From contig NZ_LT629689.1 in the NCBI RefSeq assembly GCF_900102035.1, positions 310,001-374,000 of the forward strand: 64,000 bases of DNA, in the 5' to 3' direction. The DNA comes from Pseudomonas extremaustralis (GTDB taxonomy: Bacteria > Pseudomonadota > Gammaproteobacteria > Pseudomonadales > Pseudomonadaceae). Positions 56,070 through 63,146 of the stretch are shown here, piece by piece. The translations under genes and the position numbers were made by a program. Under the pieces are notes generated by a model that saw only the letters and a program-made list of their open reading frames with translations, made no database searches and was not told the DNA's origin. Numbering within the stretch: the first letter of the stretch is position 1; each line of letters starts with the position of its first letter.

Positions 56070-57395
56070 ATGAAAACCTTGCGCATCGGTTCCGGCGCCG
56101 GCTACTCCGGCGACCGTATCGAACCTGCCGTGGAACTGGCCGAACAGGGCGACCTGGATTACCTGGTCTTCGAATGCCTGGCCGAACGCACCATCGCCCT
56201 GGCGCAACAGGCACGCATCAGCGATCCCGCCAGCGGTTACGACCCTCTGTTGAGCGAGCGGATGCGCCGCGTACTGCCGTTTGTCGGCGCTCGCCAGGGG
56301 CGTCGGCGTCTGCGGGTGATCACCAATATGGGCGCGGCCAACCCGTTGGCGGCGGCCATTGAAGTGCGGCGCATCGCCGGCGAACTGGGCTTGACCCTCA
56401 AGGTTGTCGCGGTGGTGGGCGACGATGTGCTGGACGTGTTGCGCCCCGAGCAGGTGCTGGATAACGGCCAGACCCTCGGTTCACTGGGCGAGCGGCTGAT
56501 TTCCGCGAACGCCTACCTGGGCGTGGACGGCATTCTTGAGGCCCTGCGCGCCGATGCCGATGTGGTGATCACCGGGCGGGTGGCCGACCCTTCGCTGTTC
56601 CTCGCGCCCCAGGTGTTCGAGTTCGACTGGGCAACGGACGACTGGCCGCGCCTGGGCCGCGGCACCCTGGTCGGGCATTTGCTCGAATGTGCCGGGCAGG
56701 TCAGCGGCGGCTATTTTGCCGACCCCGGTTTCAAGGATGTGGATGACTTGGCGCGCTTGGGTTTTCCCTTGGCCGAGATCAACGCCGACGGCGAAGCGGT
56801 GATCACCAAGGTCGTCGGCTCGGGAGGACGGGTCAGCCGCGCCACTTGCACGGAGCAATTGATCTACGAAGTGCACGATCCGGCGGCTTACCTCACGCCG
56901 GATGTGACGGCCGATTTTTCCCAGGTGGGCTTTGCCGACGAGGGTGTCGATCGCGTGCGTGCCCAGGGGGCTGGTGGTCGAGCGCGGCCCGAGCAGTTGA
57001 AGGTCAGTGTCGGTTACCTGGACGGTTGGATCGGCGAAGGGCAGATGTCCTACGGCGGTCCTGGCGCCGTCGCACGCGCGCAGTTGGCACGTGAGGTGGT
57101 GCTCAAGCGTCTTGAATTGATGGGGGTGAAGATGCACGACGTGCGCGCCGAGTTGATCGGCATGGACTCGCTCCACGGCCCACGCAGCAGCGTCGAACCG
57201 TGGGAAGTGCGCCTGCGCGTGGCGGCGCGCTGCGAAGCCCGCAGCGATGCGGTGCGCGTCGGCAATGAAGTGGAAACCCTCTACACCAACGGCCCGTCCG
57301 GCGGCGGCGGGGCCAGCAAAAGCGTGCGGCAAGTGGTGGCGGTGGCATCGTTGTTGTTGCCCCGTGACGCGGTCAACCCGAGGATCCAAGCATGA
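56070..57395 (+). CDS. DUF1446 protein, AtuA N-terminal domain as a separate protein
   Basis: 441 residues equal to the first domain of AtuA at 2447-4225: RIGSGAGYSGDR, LDYLVFECLAERTIALA, DADVVITGRVADPSLFLAP, HLLECAGQVSGGYFADPG. The second AtuA domain is encoded by the next gene with a four-base overlap (ATGA), so the two should form a complex. Reaction unknown in the family. Cotranscribed with the CitMHS transporter and faced by a LysR regulator, which points to catabolism of an imported organic acid. Confidence 0.9.
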   Translation: MKTLRIGSGAGYSGDRIEPAVELAEQGDLDYLVFECLAERTIALAQQARISDPASGYDPLLSERMRRVLPFVGARQGRRRLRVITNMGAANPLAAAIEVRRIAGELGLTLKVVAVVGDDVLDVLRPEQVLDNGQTLGSLGERLISANAYLGVDGILEALRADADVVITGRVADPSLFLAPQVFEFDWATDDWPRLGRGTLVGHLLECAGQVSGGYFADPGFKDVDDLARLGFPLAEINADGEAVITKVVGSGGRVSRATCTEQLIYEVHDPAAYLTPDVTADFSQVGFADEGVDRVRAQGAGGRARPEQLKVSVGYLDGWIGEGQMSYGGPGAVARAQLAREVVLKRLELMGVKMHDVRAELIGMDSLHGPRSSVEPWEVRLRVAARCEARSDAVRVGNEVETLYTNGPSGGGGASKSVRQVVAVASLLLPRDAVNPRIQA

Positions 57396-57709
57396 AGTTG
57401 CAGAGCCTGGCCCATTCCCGTACCGGCGATAAGGGCGACACTTCGAATATCTCGATCATCGCCTATCACCCTGAGGATTATCCGCGGCTGTGCGAACAGC
57501 TCACGGCCGAGCGCGTCGCGGCATTCTTCGCTGGATTGCTGGAACCGGGTGCGGCGCCGGTGCGGCGCTATGAATTGCCCAACGTCCACGCATTGAATTT
57601 CGTGCTGCCGGGGATCTTGCGCGGCGGCGTGACCCGTTCGCTGGCGCTGGACGCCCATGGCAAATGCCTGGGCTCCGCATTACTGGACATGGAAATCCCA
57701 CCTATGTAG
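57392..57709 (+). CDS. AtuA C-terminal-like small protein
   Basis: 105 residues. SRTGDKGDTSNISIIA and LPNVHALNFVLPGIL match the last 100 residues of the fused AtuA ([28 protein letters not shown]). The start overlaps the DUF1446 gene as ATGA. The TAG stop at 57707-57709 is supplied by a REP element that begins at 57706, so the last residues EIPPM end at the repeat. Function should be that of a partner subunit of the preceding protein. Confidence 0.88.
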   Translation: MKLQSLAHSRTGDKGDTSNISIIAYHPEDYPRLCEQLTAERVAAFFAGLLEPGAAPVRRYELPNVHALNFVLPGILRGGVTRSLALDAHGKCLGSALLDMEIPPM

Positions 57710-57803
57710 GAGCGAGCTAGCTCGCGAAAATCGTCAACCATAACGAGGTGAACCTGACACCCAGCGGCGTTCTCAGGTTTTTCGCGAGCACGCTCGCTCC
57801 TAC
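57706..57803. repeat. REP pair overlapping a stop codon (REPIN)
   Basis: GTAGGAGCGAGCTAGCTCGC from 57706 has TA for the usual TT, making its core a perfect palindrome. The inverted partner at 57781-57803 has GAGCACGCTCGC. The TAG near its left end closes the AtuA-like reading frame. Confidence 0.85.
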
Positions 57804-57820
57804 AGGGGAGAGGGCGTTTT

Positions 57821-58192
57821 TCAGGCAGCGGCGAAGCGCTTGTCCAGGTAATCGATGATCACTTTGGAGTCGTACATCCAGGTGGTCTGGCCGTTCTCTT
57901 CGATGCGCAGGCACGGCACCTTGATCTTGCCGCCTTGCTCCAGCAGGGTCTGGCGGTCCTGCGGATTGTTCTTCGCGTCCTTCAAGGCCACCGGCACATT
58001 CAGGCGGTGCAAGGTGCGGCGGGTCTTCACGCAGAACGGGCAGGCGTGGAACTGATACAGGGTCAGGTCCTTGGCCGCGGCGTTCACCTGTGCCTGTTGT
58101 GCGGCAGGGCGCTGCTTTTTGCGTGGGCGGGTAAGGAAGTCGCCCGCGATGATGACGTGGCCAAGGCCCACTCGAAGTGCTTTGACGAACAT
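57821..58192 (-). CDS. Glutaredoxin/GST N-terminal domain protein
   Basis: 123 residues. The thioredoxin-like domain begins near residue 42 (LTLYQFHACPFCVKTRRTLH) with CPFC, then GGKIKVPCLRIEENG with the cis-Pro and MYDSKVIIDYLDKRF for glutathione contact. The first 25 residues are moderately hydrophobic (ALRVGLGHVIIAGDFL) and may be an anchor. Likely a glutathione-dependent oxidoreductase. It lies downstream of folE on the same strand but behind a strong terminator. Confidence 0.85.
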   Translation of the reverse strand: MFVKALRVGLGHVIIAGDFLTRPRKKQRPAAQQAQVNAAAKDLTLYQFHACPFCVKTRRTLHRLNVPVALKDAKNNPQDRQTLLEQGGKIKVPCLRIEENGQTTWMYDSKVIIDYLDKRFAAA

Positions 58193-58262
58193 GGCTGAAA
58201 CCTCTTGCCCATGACAGAAGGGGCGGCAGCTTACCTGATTGCTCCGTTGATTTCTGCGGACG

Positions 58263-58288
58263 AAAAAAAACCGGCGATGAACGCCGGT
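58263..58288 (-). terminator. Terminator after folE
   Basis: On the minus strand ACCGGCG (58288-58282), a five-base loop, CGCCGGT (58276-58270) and seven more T to 58263. A strong rho-independent signal 19 bases after folE; the plus-strand reading also has CTTTT after it. Confidence 0.85.
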
Positions 58289-58306
58289 CTTTTCCTACTC
58301 AGTCGG

Positions 58307-58852
58307 TTACTTGATCAGACTGAGGAATTCGCTGCGGGTCGCCGCATTTTCGCGGAACTCACCCAGCATCACCGAAGTGATCATCGACGAATTCTGTTTC
58401 TCCACGCCGCGCATCATCATGCACATGTGCTTGGCTTCGATCACCACGGCCACGCCCAGGGCACCGGTGACCTGCATCACGGCATCGGCGATCTGGCGGC
58501 TGAGGTTTTCCTGGATCTGCAGGCGGCGCGCATACATGTCGACGATCCGCGCGACTTTCGACAGGCCCAGCACTTTGCCGCTGGGGATATACGCGACGTG
58601 AGCCTTGCCGATGAACGGCAGCAGGTGGTGTTCGCACAACGAATACAGCTCGATGTCCTTGACCAGCACCATTTCGCTGTTGTCGGAGCTGAACAAGGCA
58701 CCGTTGGTGACTTCTTCCAGTGTCTGTTCATAGCCGCGGCAAAGGTACTGCATCGCCTTGGCGGCACGCTTTGGCGTGTCGAGCAGGCCCTCGCGGGTAA
58801 CGTCCTCGCCGAGTTGGCCGAGGATCGCGGTGTAATTCTGTTCCAATGTCAC
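58307..58852 (-). CDS. folE: GTP cyclohydrolase I
   Basis: 181 residues. Zinc ligands are in [13 protein letters not shown] near 73-77 and [12 protein letters not shown] near 142; [20 protein letters not shown] and [13 protein letters not shown] complete the active site. It turns GTP into dihydroneopterin triphosphate for folate. The start is GTG with no strong ribosome site, and the prophage integrase stop lies only 37 bases upstream, so the native promoter and perhaps the first codons were altered by the insertion. Confidence 0.93.
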   Translation of the reverse strand: MTLEQNYTAILGQLGEDVTREGLLDTPKRAAKAMQYLCRGYEQTLEEVTNGALFSSDNSEMVLVKDIELYSLCEHHLLPFIGKAHVAYIPSGKVLGLSKVARIVDMYARRLQIQENLSRQIADAVMQVTGALGVAVVIEAKHMCMMMRGVEKQNSSMITSVMLGEFRENAATRSEFLSLIK

Positions 58853-58889
58853 AGAGCGTTATTCCGTATGGGTTCTAGAGGGGTACGGT

Positions 58890-60080
58890 TTATGTCTGTA
58901 CCAATTTTGTACCAATCAGGCTTTGCTCAAGCTTACCGACTTCGCTCCAGTCTTCGCTGGAATTGATCCATCGGGCGTAAGTCGTCAGCAGCATTTGCAC
59001 GCTGTGACCGAGCTGATTTGCGATGAACCCAAGGTTCATGCCTGCCATTAAGCACATGGTAGCGTAAGTGTGGCGGCAGTTGTATTGCCGTCTGGCCCTG
59101 ATCTTCAGCGCGACCAGCGCCGCCTTGAAATGCTTGTCGGTCACGCTGGCCTGCTGAATGAACTCAAAGTTCTTGGTCGGCGGGAAAACGTACGGCGATT
59201 GTTTATGCTGGCGCCGGCTCTGTTTTGCCCTCAACTCGGCCACACCCTTGGCCACCTCAATGGCATTTAATGCCCTGCTATTCAGCATGACCCGCCGCGT
59301 TTCGCGGGTTTTCGTGCGCTCCTCGATCTTGTAGTCAGCCACGATTCTGCACACGTTGGCGACACGCCCCTCTGTATCCACCTCATCCCAGCGCAACGCC
59401 GCTATCTCCCCAGGCCGCATGCCGGTGTAAAACGCGAACTCAAAATAGGCAGCGTAGACCCGCATTGACCCTGTCAGCACCTCGTACAGGTGCCCGATTA
59501 TCAAATCCGCCTCTGCCACCGTGAAAGGGTCAACCGGTTTCTTTGCTTTCACCGGCAGCTCAATTGAGCCGACCGGGTTCCTGGTGATCAGCTCATCGTT
59601 CACGGCGCACTCGAACATCGTGTGCAGCCGCTGGATCGCCGAGCGCTTCACCGTCGACGACTTCCACGGCGTGTCTCCCGCTATTTTCCGGAGCATTGCA
59701 GATGTGATCTGATCGATAGGGAGCAGCGCAAGGTGCGGCATCCAGTAAAGGTTGAGGGATATCCGGTAGTTTTTGCGGGTGCCCCCGACCACTTCGCGGC
59801 TGTCGAGCCAGGTCTGTGCGTATTCACCGAACAACGGTGTTGCGGAGTAGGTGGAGTAGGTGGAGTTCGGGAAAAGTTCGGCGTAACGCTTGTCGTCCAT
59901 CACGCCGTGCTTGATCAGGCTTATTACTGTAGCGCGTAGATCTGCGGCCGCTTTAATGCCTTTTGGCGTTTGGGAATAGGCGAGGGTCTCGCAGCGCCTG
60001 AACTGCCAGGTGAAGCGAATGCGGACTGATTGACCTGCGAATTCAACTCCGGCGGGCAGTCCCAAAGGCTTTCTAGCCAT
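58890..60080 (-). CDS. int: Phage tyrosine recombinase (integrase)
   Basis: 396 residues. An N-terminal arm-binding part (GVEFAGQSVRIRFTWQFRRC), a core-binding domain near 85-190 (GEYAQTWLDSREVVGGTRKN), and the catalytic domain with Arg in YTGMRPGEIAALRW, RRQYNCRHTYATMCLMAG, GHSVQMLLTTYARW. The usual HxxR reads Tyr-Asn-Cys-Arg, so the first His is replaced by Tyr; the second Arg, the His of GHS and the nucleophile Tyr are present. It inserts and, with the excisionase, removes the prophage. The 3' end carries TTGGTACA twice. Its 5' end overlaps the excisionase by 157 bases. Confidence 0.93.
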   Translation of the reverse strand: MARKPLGLPAGVEFAGQSVRIRFTWQFRRCETLAYSQTPKGIKAAADLRATVISLIKHGVMDDKRYAELFPNSTYSTYSATPLFGEYAQTWLDSREVVGGTRKNYRISLNLYWMPHLALLPIDQITSAMLRKIAGDTPWKSSTVKRSAIQRLHTMFECAVNDELITRNPVGSIELPVKAKKPVDPFTVAEADLIIGHLYEVLTGSMRVYAAYFEFAFYTGMRPGEIAALRWDEVDTEGRVANVCRIVADYKIEERTKTRETRRVMLNSRALNAIEVAKGVAELRAKQSRRQHKQSPYVFPPTKNFEFIQQASVTDKHFKAALVALKIRARRQYNCRHTYATMCLMAGMNLGFIANQLGHSVQMLLTTYARWINSSEDWSEVGKLEQSLIGTKLVQT

Positions 60081-60265
60081 GCCTCATATCTCCTGATGCT
60101 GTAGTAAATCTGACCATCGATTTCGTTCCACACCCCTTTGGGGATGATGTTGCGCTGGCGCTTGCCCTGAAGGGCGCGGCGCGTTGTGCCGACCATCTCC
60201 GCGAAGTTCTTCTCCGGGACCTTGTCGGACAGGTACTCAACAGGTAGTTGCTCTGCTGCTGCCAT
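59924..60265 (-). CDS. Excisionase-like DNA-binding protein
   Basis: 113 residues. The first 70 hold a winged-helix type fold (VPEKNFAEMVGTTRRALQGK, GVWNEIDGQIYYSIRRYEAW) as in phage excisionases and MerR-like small proteins. The remaining 43 residues are low in complexity and rich in Pro, Ser and Lys, and are encoded within the 5' end of the integrase gene in another frame. It should bend attachment-site DNA and bias the integrase to excision. Confidence 0.7.
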   Translation of the reverse strand: MAAAEQLPVEYLSDKVPEKNFAEMVGTTRRALQGKRQRNIIPKGVWNEIDGQIYYSIRRYEAWLESLWDCPPELNSQVNQSAFASPGSSGAARPSPIPKRQKALKRPQIYALQ

Positions 60266-60267
60266 AG

Positions 60268-60486
60268 CTACCTCCCGCCGGCCGTGGGCCGCGCTGTCTT
60301 GATTATGTGAACTGCCAGGCCGAAGCTGATCAACAGCCAGGCGCAGGTGCCGGCGAATGCGTAGAGCAGCGCCCCGGTGGTGCCAGTGCCGACTAGATCA
60401 GGTCCGATCCAGATGAACCAGGTGCCGGTACCGACCAGGTACAGCAAAGCGCCCAGCATTATCAGGGTGAGTTTCGTAGCGAACAT
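60268..60486 (-). CDS. Small phage membrane protein
   Basis: 72 residues from ATG 60486 with AAGGACACCCC before it. Two hydrophobic helices: LTLIMLGALLYLVGTGTWFI and ALLYAFAGTCAWLLISFGL, with a basic tail KTARPTAGGR. Two base pairs separate its stop from the excisionase start, so they are cotranscribed. Function unknown; inner-membrane location likely. Confidence 0.6.
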   Translation of the reverse strand: MFATKLTLIMLGALLYLVGTGTWFIWIGPDLVGTGTTGALLYAFAGTCAWLLISFGLAVHIIKTARPTAGGR

Positions 60487-60535
60487 GGGGTGTCCTTGCC
60501 CACCGCTAACCGGCAGGCGTTTAGGGGGATTGGGG

Positions 60536-60853
60536 TTAGGCTGTTGCTTTGGCGATATCGGCGGCTGCCCGGACGATTGCTCGGCGCGTGCCGAAATCGT
60601 CCATCGCTTCAATGATCATCACGCCATGTCGCGAGTGCTCCGCGCCAACTGAGTCGTGGTCCTCCATGAAGACGATGCAGATCCCGAGCCTGATTGCCAG
60701 CCGCAGGGCGTCGCCATCGTCATCCAGCGGTCGCCACAGTCGATAGCTTTCTCTATCGCCGATTCGAAGGCAGTTCCGCGCCGATTCAAAACAGAGAACA
60801 GGGCCGATTCCTGCCGCCTTTGCTGCCAATTCAAGAATCTGTTGGTCGTTCAT
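60536..60853 (-). CDS. Phage protein of unknown function, 105 residues
   Basis: MNDQQILELAAKAAGIGPVL at the start, then WRPLDDDGDALRLAIRLG and a C-terminal helix AIVRAAADIAKATA. The pattern (acidic, short, with WxPLxDDGDALRLAxxL) is common in early-region phage proteins. No function recognised. Its ATG overlaps the stop of an 18-codon ORF as ATGA. Confidence 0.7.
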   Translation of the reverse strand: MNDQQILELAAKAAGIGPVLCFESARNCLRIGDRESYRLWRPLDDDGDALRLAIRLGICIVFMEDHDSVGAEHSRHGVMIIEAMDDFGTRRAIVRAAADIAKATA

Positions 60854-60906
60854 GGCCTTGGCCCCTTGTAGATGAAGACGTAGGCGAACCAGTGGGTGGC
60901 GATCAT
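60850..60906 (-). CDS. 18-codon phage ORF coupled on both sides
   Basis: ATG 60906 to TGA 60850 reads MIATHWFAYVFIYKGPRP. Its start overlaps the stop of the 110-residue gene (ATGA) and its stop overlaps the next start (ATGA), so it makes the operon continuous. It contains GGGGCC/AAGGGG bases that can also act as the ribosome site of the following gene. Aromatic-rich; whether the peptide matters is unknown. Confidence 0.5.
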   Translation of the reverse strand: MIATHWFAYVFIYKGPRP

Positions 60907-61235
60907 GGCGTCACCCGCTTGCCCCAGATGCAGACCGGGCCGTCCTCGGCATCGTGGATTGACAGGATGAACCAACCCCGTTCGGCGGGGTGCTGAATCT
61001 TCCAGGCGGAGCAGTCGACCTGTCCGTCAGTCATATAGGCGTCAAACACGTCAGCATCGACGTCACTTTCCATGTAGGTGATCTTCGTTACCACCTGGTG
61101 GCGCTGGCACCAGTCATTGAATTGCGCCTGGGTGATTTCGTCGTCGAATTCGGCCAGGTAGTCAGGGTGCGACCACCAACCGTCTGTATCGCGCTCAACT
61201 GGCAGCGGCTGAATCAAAGCAGTTTCTTCAGGCAT
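60903..61235 (-). CDS. Phage protein of unknown function, 110 residues
   Basis: An acidic protein with many aromatic residues: RDTDGWWSHPDYLAEFDDEI, FNDWCQRHQVVTKITYMESD and GWFILSIHDAEDGPVCIW. The last part looks like a small domain shared by phage proteins that handle displayed text such as DGPVCIWGK. No named family recognised. Coupled to the 18-codon ORF downstream. Confidence 0.7.
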   Translation of the reverse strand: MPEETALIQPLPVERDTDGWWSHPDYLAEFDDEITQAQFNDWCQRHQVVTKITYMESDVDADVFDAYMTDGQVDCSAWKIQHPAERGWFILSIHDAEDGPVCIWGKRVTP

Positions 61236-61281
61236 GACTTCGTCCTTGCCGCTATAGCGGCTGACTTTGAAGGGGGAGGGG

Positions 61282-61734
61282 TTACTTGGTGTTGAGGCGG
61301 GTTACTTCGTCGATAAACTGGCGGGCCGAGGCCATTGAACCCGCGAGATTGCTAAGCCCCTGCCCTGATAGCAGCGCTTCAATCACCTCAAGCTCTTCAA
61401 GCTCGGCATCTGTGAGTTGTTCGGGCAGCACCACCGCTACCGGCGCGGGCTGCTCGGTGTAGAGCGGTTTCCAGTCGGTATAATCGTCGCGAGGCCAAAG
61501 TATCCGACGACCCTCGAGTACCTTTCCTTCCCTCACGTCTTTTAGGTTGTCGCTTTCCATCTGCACCAATTGGCCCAGGCACTCGCCGCCCTGCCGCCTA
61601 TACATCCACGCCACCGGCTCGCCCTGGGGCTGGGCGGCCGGGTCGCATACAGAGCAGTACGCGTCACGCTGGTAGGACACGCAAGCATGGCAGACACGAC
61701 GCGGCACGCCGTCAATCGTTTGGTTGGTGGTCAT
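61282..61734 (-). CDS. Phage early protein with PVAW...PLYT pattern (Ea22-like)
   Basis: 150 residues from ATG 61734, whose ATGA overlaps the stop of the previous gene; an ATG at 61740 is possible. Near the N-terminus two Cys pairs (CHACVSY, CSVCDPA) look like a zinc knuckle. Then GEPVAWMYRRQGGEC and DYTDWKPLYTEQPAP give the pattern common in lambdoid and Pseudomonas early-region proteins. The C-terminal half is helical (LTDAELEELEVIEALL). Function unknown. Confidence 0.65.
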   Translation of the reverse strand: MTTNQTIDGVPRRVCHACVSYQRDAYCSVCDPAAQPQGEPVAWMYRRQGGECLGQLVQMESDNLKDVREGKVLEGRRILWPRDDYTDWKPLYTEQPAPVAVVLPEQLTDAELEELEVIEALLSGQGLSNLAGSMASARQFIDEVTRLNTK

Positions 61735-62186
61735 GCCCATACTCCATCCGTGTCCGGTGTGTCGCTTGTCAGTCCAGGCTCGAACCATTGTGAAACCCAC
61801 TCAGGCAGCTCGCCACCGAATGCGCGCCTGAAATCACCAACGGTAAAACCGATCACTCCAGCGCTTGCAGAAACCGCAATATCCAGCGCAGCACGAATGC
61901 AGCACGAAACATGGTTGCCAAGACGGCCAACAGTTTCTCCGCGCCGCTCAAGTATCAAGCGACGATCCCATAGGTAGTTGTCAACGATATCGCACACGTA
62001 ATCGCCGCCAACACGCGAATCCCAGTCGCACAGCTTTTCATCGTCGCCAGCGTAGTAGATCAAGTGGTCAGCAAGGTCTGACGTATAACTGATCAGCTTC
62101 AGACGGCGCGCTTCCGTCATGGGGATATCCCAGTTAGTAGCAAGTCCGACTGCAAGTTGGCGAAAACGGTCTGTTTGCTCACTCAT
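61731..62186 (-). CDS. Phage protein of unknown function, 151 residues
   Basis: Start MSEQTDRFRQLAVGLATNWD at ATG 62186 after AGGTGATTT, a good ribosome site. A helical N-terminal half includes SYTSDLADHLIYYAGDDEKL; the middle has YLWDRRLILERRGETVGRLG and a CCIRAALDIAVSASAG segment. No known domain recognised. It is coupled to the next gene by ATGA. Confidence 0.7.
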   Translation of the reverse strand: MSEQTDRFRQLAVGLATNWDIPMTEARRLKLISYTSDLADHLIYYAGDDEKLCDWDSRVGGDYVCDIVDNYLWDRRLILERRGETVGRLGNHVSCCIRAALDIAVSASAGVIGFTVGDFRRAFGGELPEWVSQWFEPGLTSDTPDTDGVWA

Positions 62187-62194
62187 AAATCACC

Positions 62195-62257
62195 TCAGCA
62201 AATCAGTTGTGCCAGTGCCAGCAGGCACCAGCAGTAGGCGGGGAGTTGGGCTTTCAT
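62195..62257 (-). CDS. 20-codon hydrophobic phage ORF
   Basis: ATG 62257 overlaps the stop of the 142-residue gene as ATGA; it reads MKAQLPAYCWCLLALAQLIC and stops at 62195, eight bases before the next start. The peptide has one lysine then a hydrophobic, Cys-rich stretch that could span a membrane. Its end TGAGGTGATTT forms the ribosome site for the next gene. It may be a peptide or a simple coupling device. Confidence 0.45.
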   Translation of the reverse strand: MKAQLPAYCWCLLALAQLIC

Positions 62258-62682
62258 GGCTTCTTCTCGTAACGGGCGATCATGTCAGCCAAGCTGATGC
62301 TCTGGCCCTGTTTGGTATTGGTTCGAATGAATACCTTTTTAAAGTCCTCGCGATCTTCTTCAAGGGTGGTGTCATCGCCACCGCCCTCTACTGACTTGAG
62401 TGCGGCGCGCATACGGGCACGCAACCTCAGTACGGCGTCCAAGTCCAACGGCTCACGCCCTACAGCATCCAGCACCTCGCCCACCAATACCTCCAGCACA
62501 TCCGCCCGCTCATCCGCTGCGGTCAGCAGGACTTGCAGGGCCTGCTCTCTGGCCATCGAGTTGTTCAGCTGCAACTGAAGATCAGCTACTTGCTCGGCAG
62601 TCATGCTGCCGCAGAGCTTCAGGTAGTCCTGATGCTCTCTGGCGTATCGCTGCGGAAGGGTTTCGTCTTGATGGGTAGGCAT
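62254..62682 (-). CDS. Phage protein, coiled coil, 142 residues
   Basis: Long helices without prolines: MTAEQVADLQLQLNNSMARE, QALQVLLTAADERADVLEVL, LDLDAVLRLRARMRAALKSV. A charged hinge (GGGDDTTLEEDREDFKK) precedes a short C-terminal part. Coiled-coil early proteins like this are frequent in temperate phages; the role is unknown. ATG 62682 has GGACTCCCC upstream. Confidence 0.65.
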   Translation of the reverse strand: MPTHQDETLPQRYAREHQDYLKLCGSMTAEQVADLQLQLNNSMAREQALQVLLTAADERADVLEVLVGEVLDAVGREPLDLDAVLRLRARMRAALKSVEGGGDDTTLEEDREDFKKVFIRTNTKQGQSISLADMIARYEKKP

Positions 62683-62750
62683 GGGGAGTCCTCGCCGGCT
62701 GGCGTGATTCGTTGATTTGGGGTATTACGGGTGACCGGCATGGAGCCGGA

Positions 62751-63077
62751 TCAAGCGGGCTCGATGATCTCGTCGCCCGGGTCTTTCTGGATGGCGAGAA
62801 GGCTTTTATTGCGGAATTCCCGCGCCACGTTTTGCGATATCTCGATTTCGTGGCGCGGTGGAGTAAGTAGCGGTTGGCACCGGGCGGCGCCCAACGCGTG
62901 CAGGTGATGAATCATCAGCGTCATCGCCTCGCCCTGCTCAGTAATGCCTGACCACTCCATCAGGTCGGCCAGGGCCTGGCGGGTGCCTGGTCGAACCCTT
63001 AGCCTCAGTTCCTCTTCGGCATTCGCTACGCGCTTCCTGGCAGTTTTGGCCGAGCGTTCCTGCGCAGTCTTTGCCAT
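62751..63077 (-). CDS. Phage protein with ribbon-helix-helix-like N-terminus
   Basis: 108 residues. A lysine/arginine-rich start (MAKTAQERSAKTARKRVANA) is followed by EELRLRVRPGTRQALADLME, which resembles the strand-helix of Arc/MetJ-type DNA-binding proteins, then WSGITEQGEAMTLMIHHLHA as second helix. The C-terminal part contains PPRHEIEISQNVAREFRNKS. A DNA-binding role is likely but unproven. Confidence 0.6.
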   Translation of the reverse strand: MAKTAQERSAKTARKRVANAEEELRLRVRPGTRQALADLMEWSGITEQGEAMTLMIHHLHALGAARCQPLLTPPRHEIEISQNVAREFRNKSLLAIQKDPGDEIIEPA

Positions 63078-63146
63078 GGCCTACCTCTTCTATTCCGCTG
63101 GCCGGCAGTGCGAGCCAGGTTTGACGTTTGCGTTGCTGGGTGCGGG

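Noticed and set aside
27070..57803. Repeated palindromes suggesting a CRISPR array
   Set aside because: Copies are kilobases apart, in inverted pairs and of two REP classes; no regular repeat-spacer pattern occurs anywhere.
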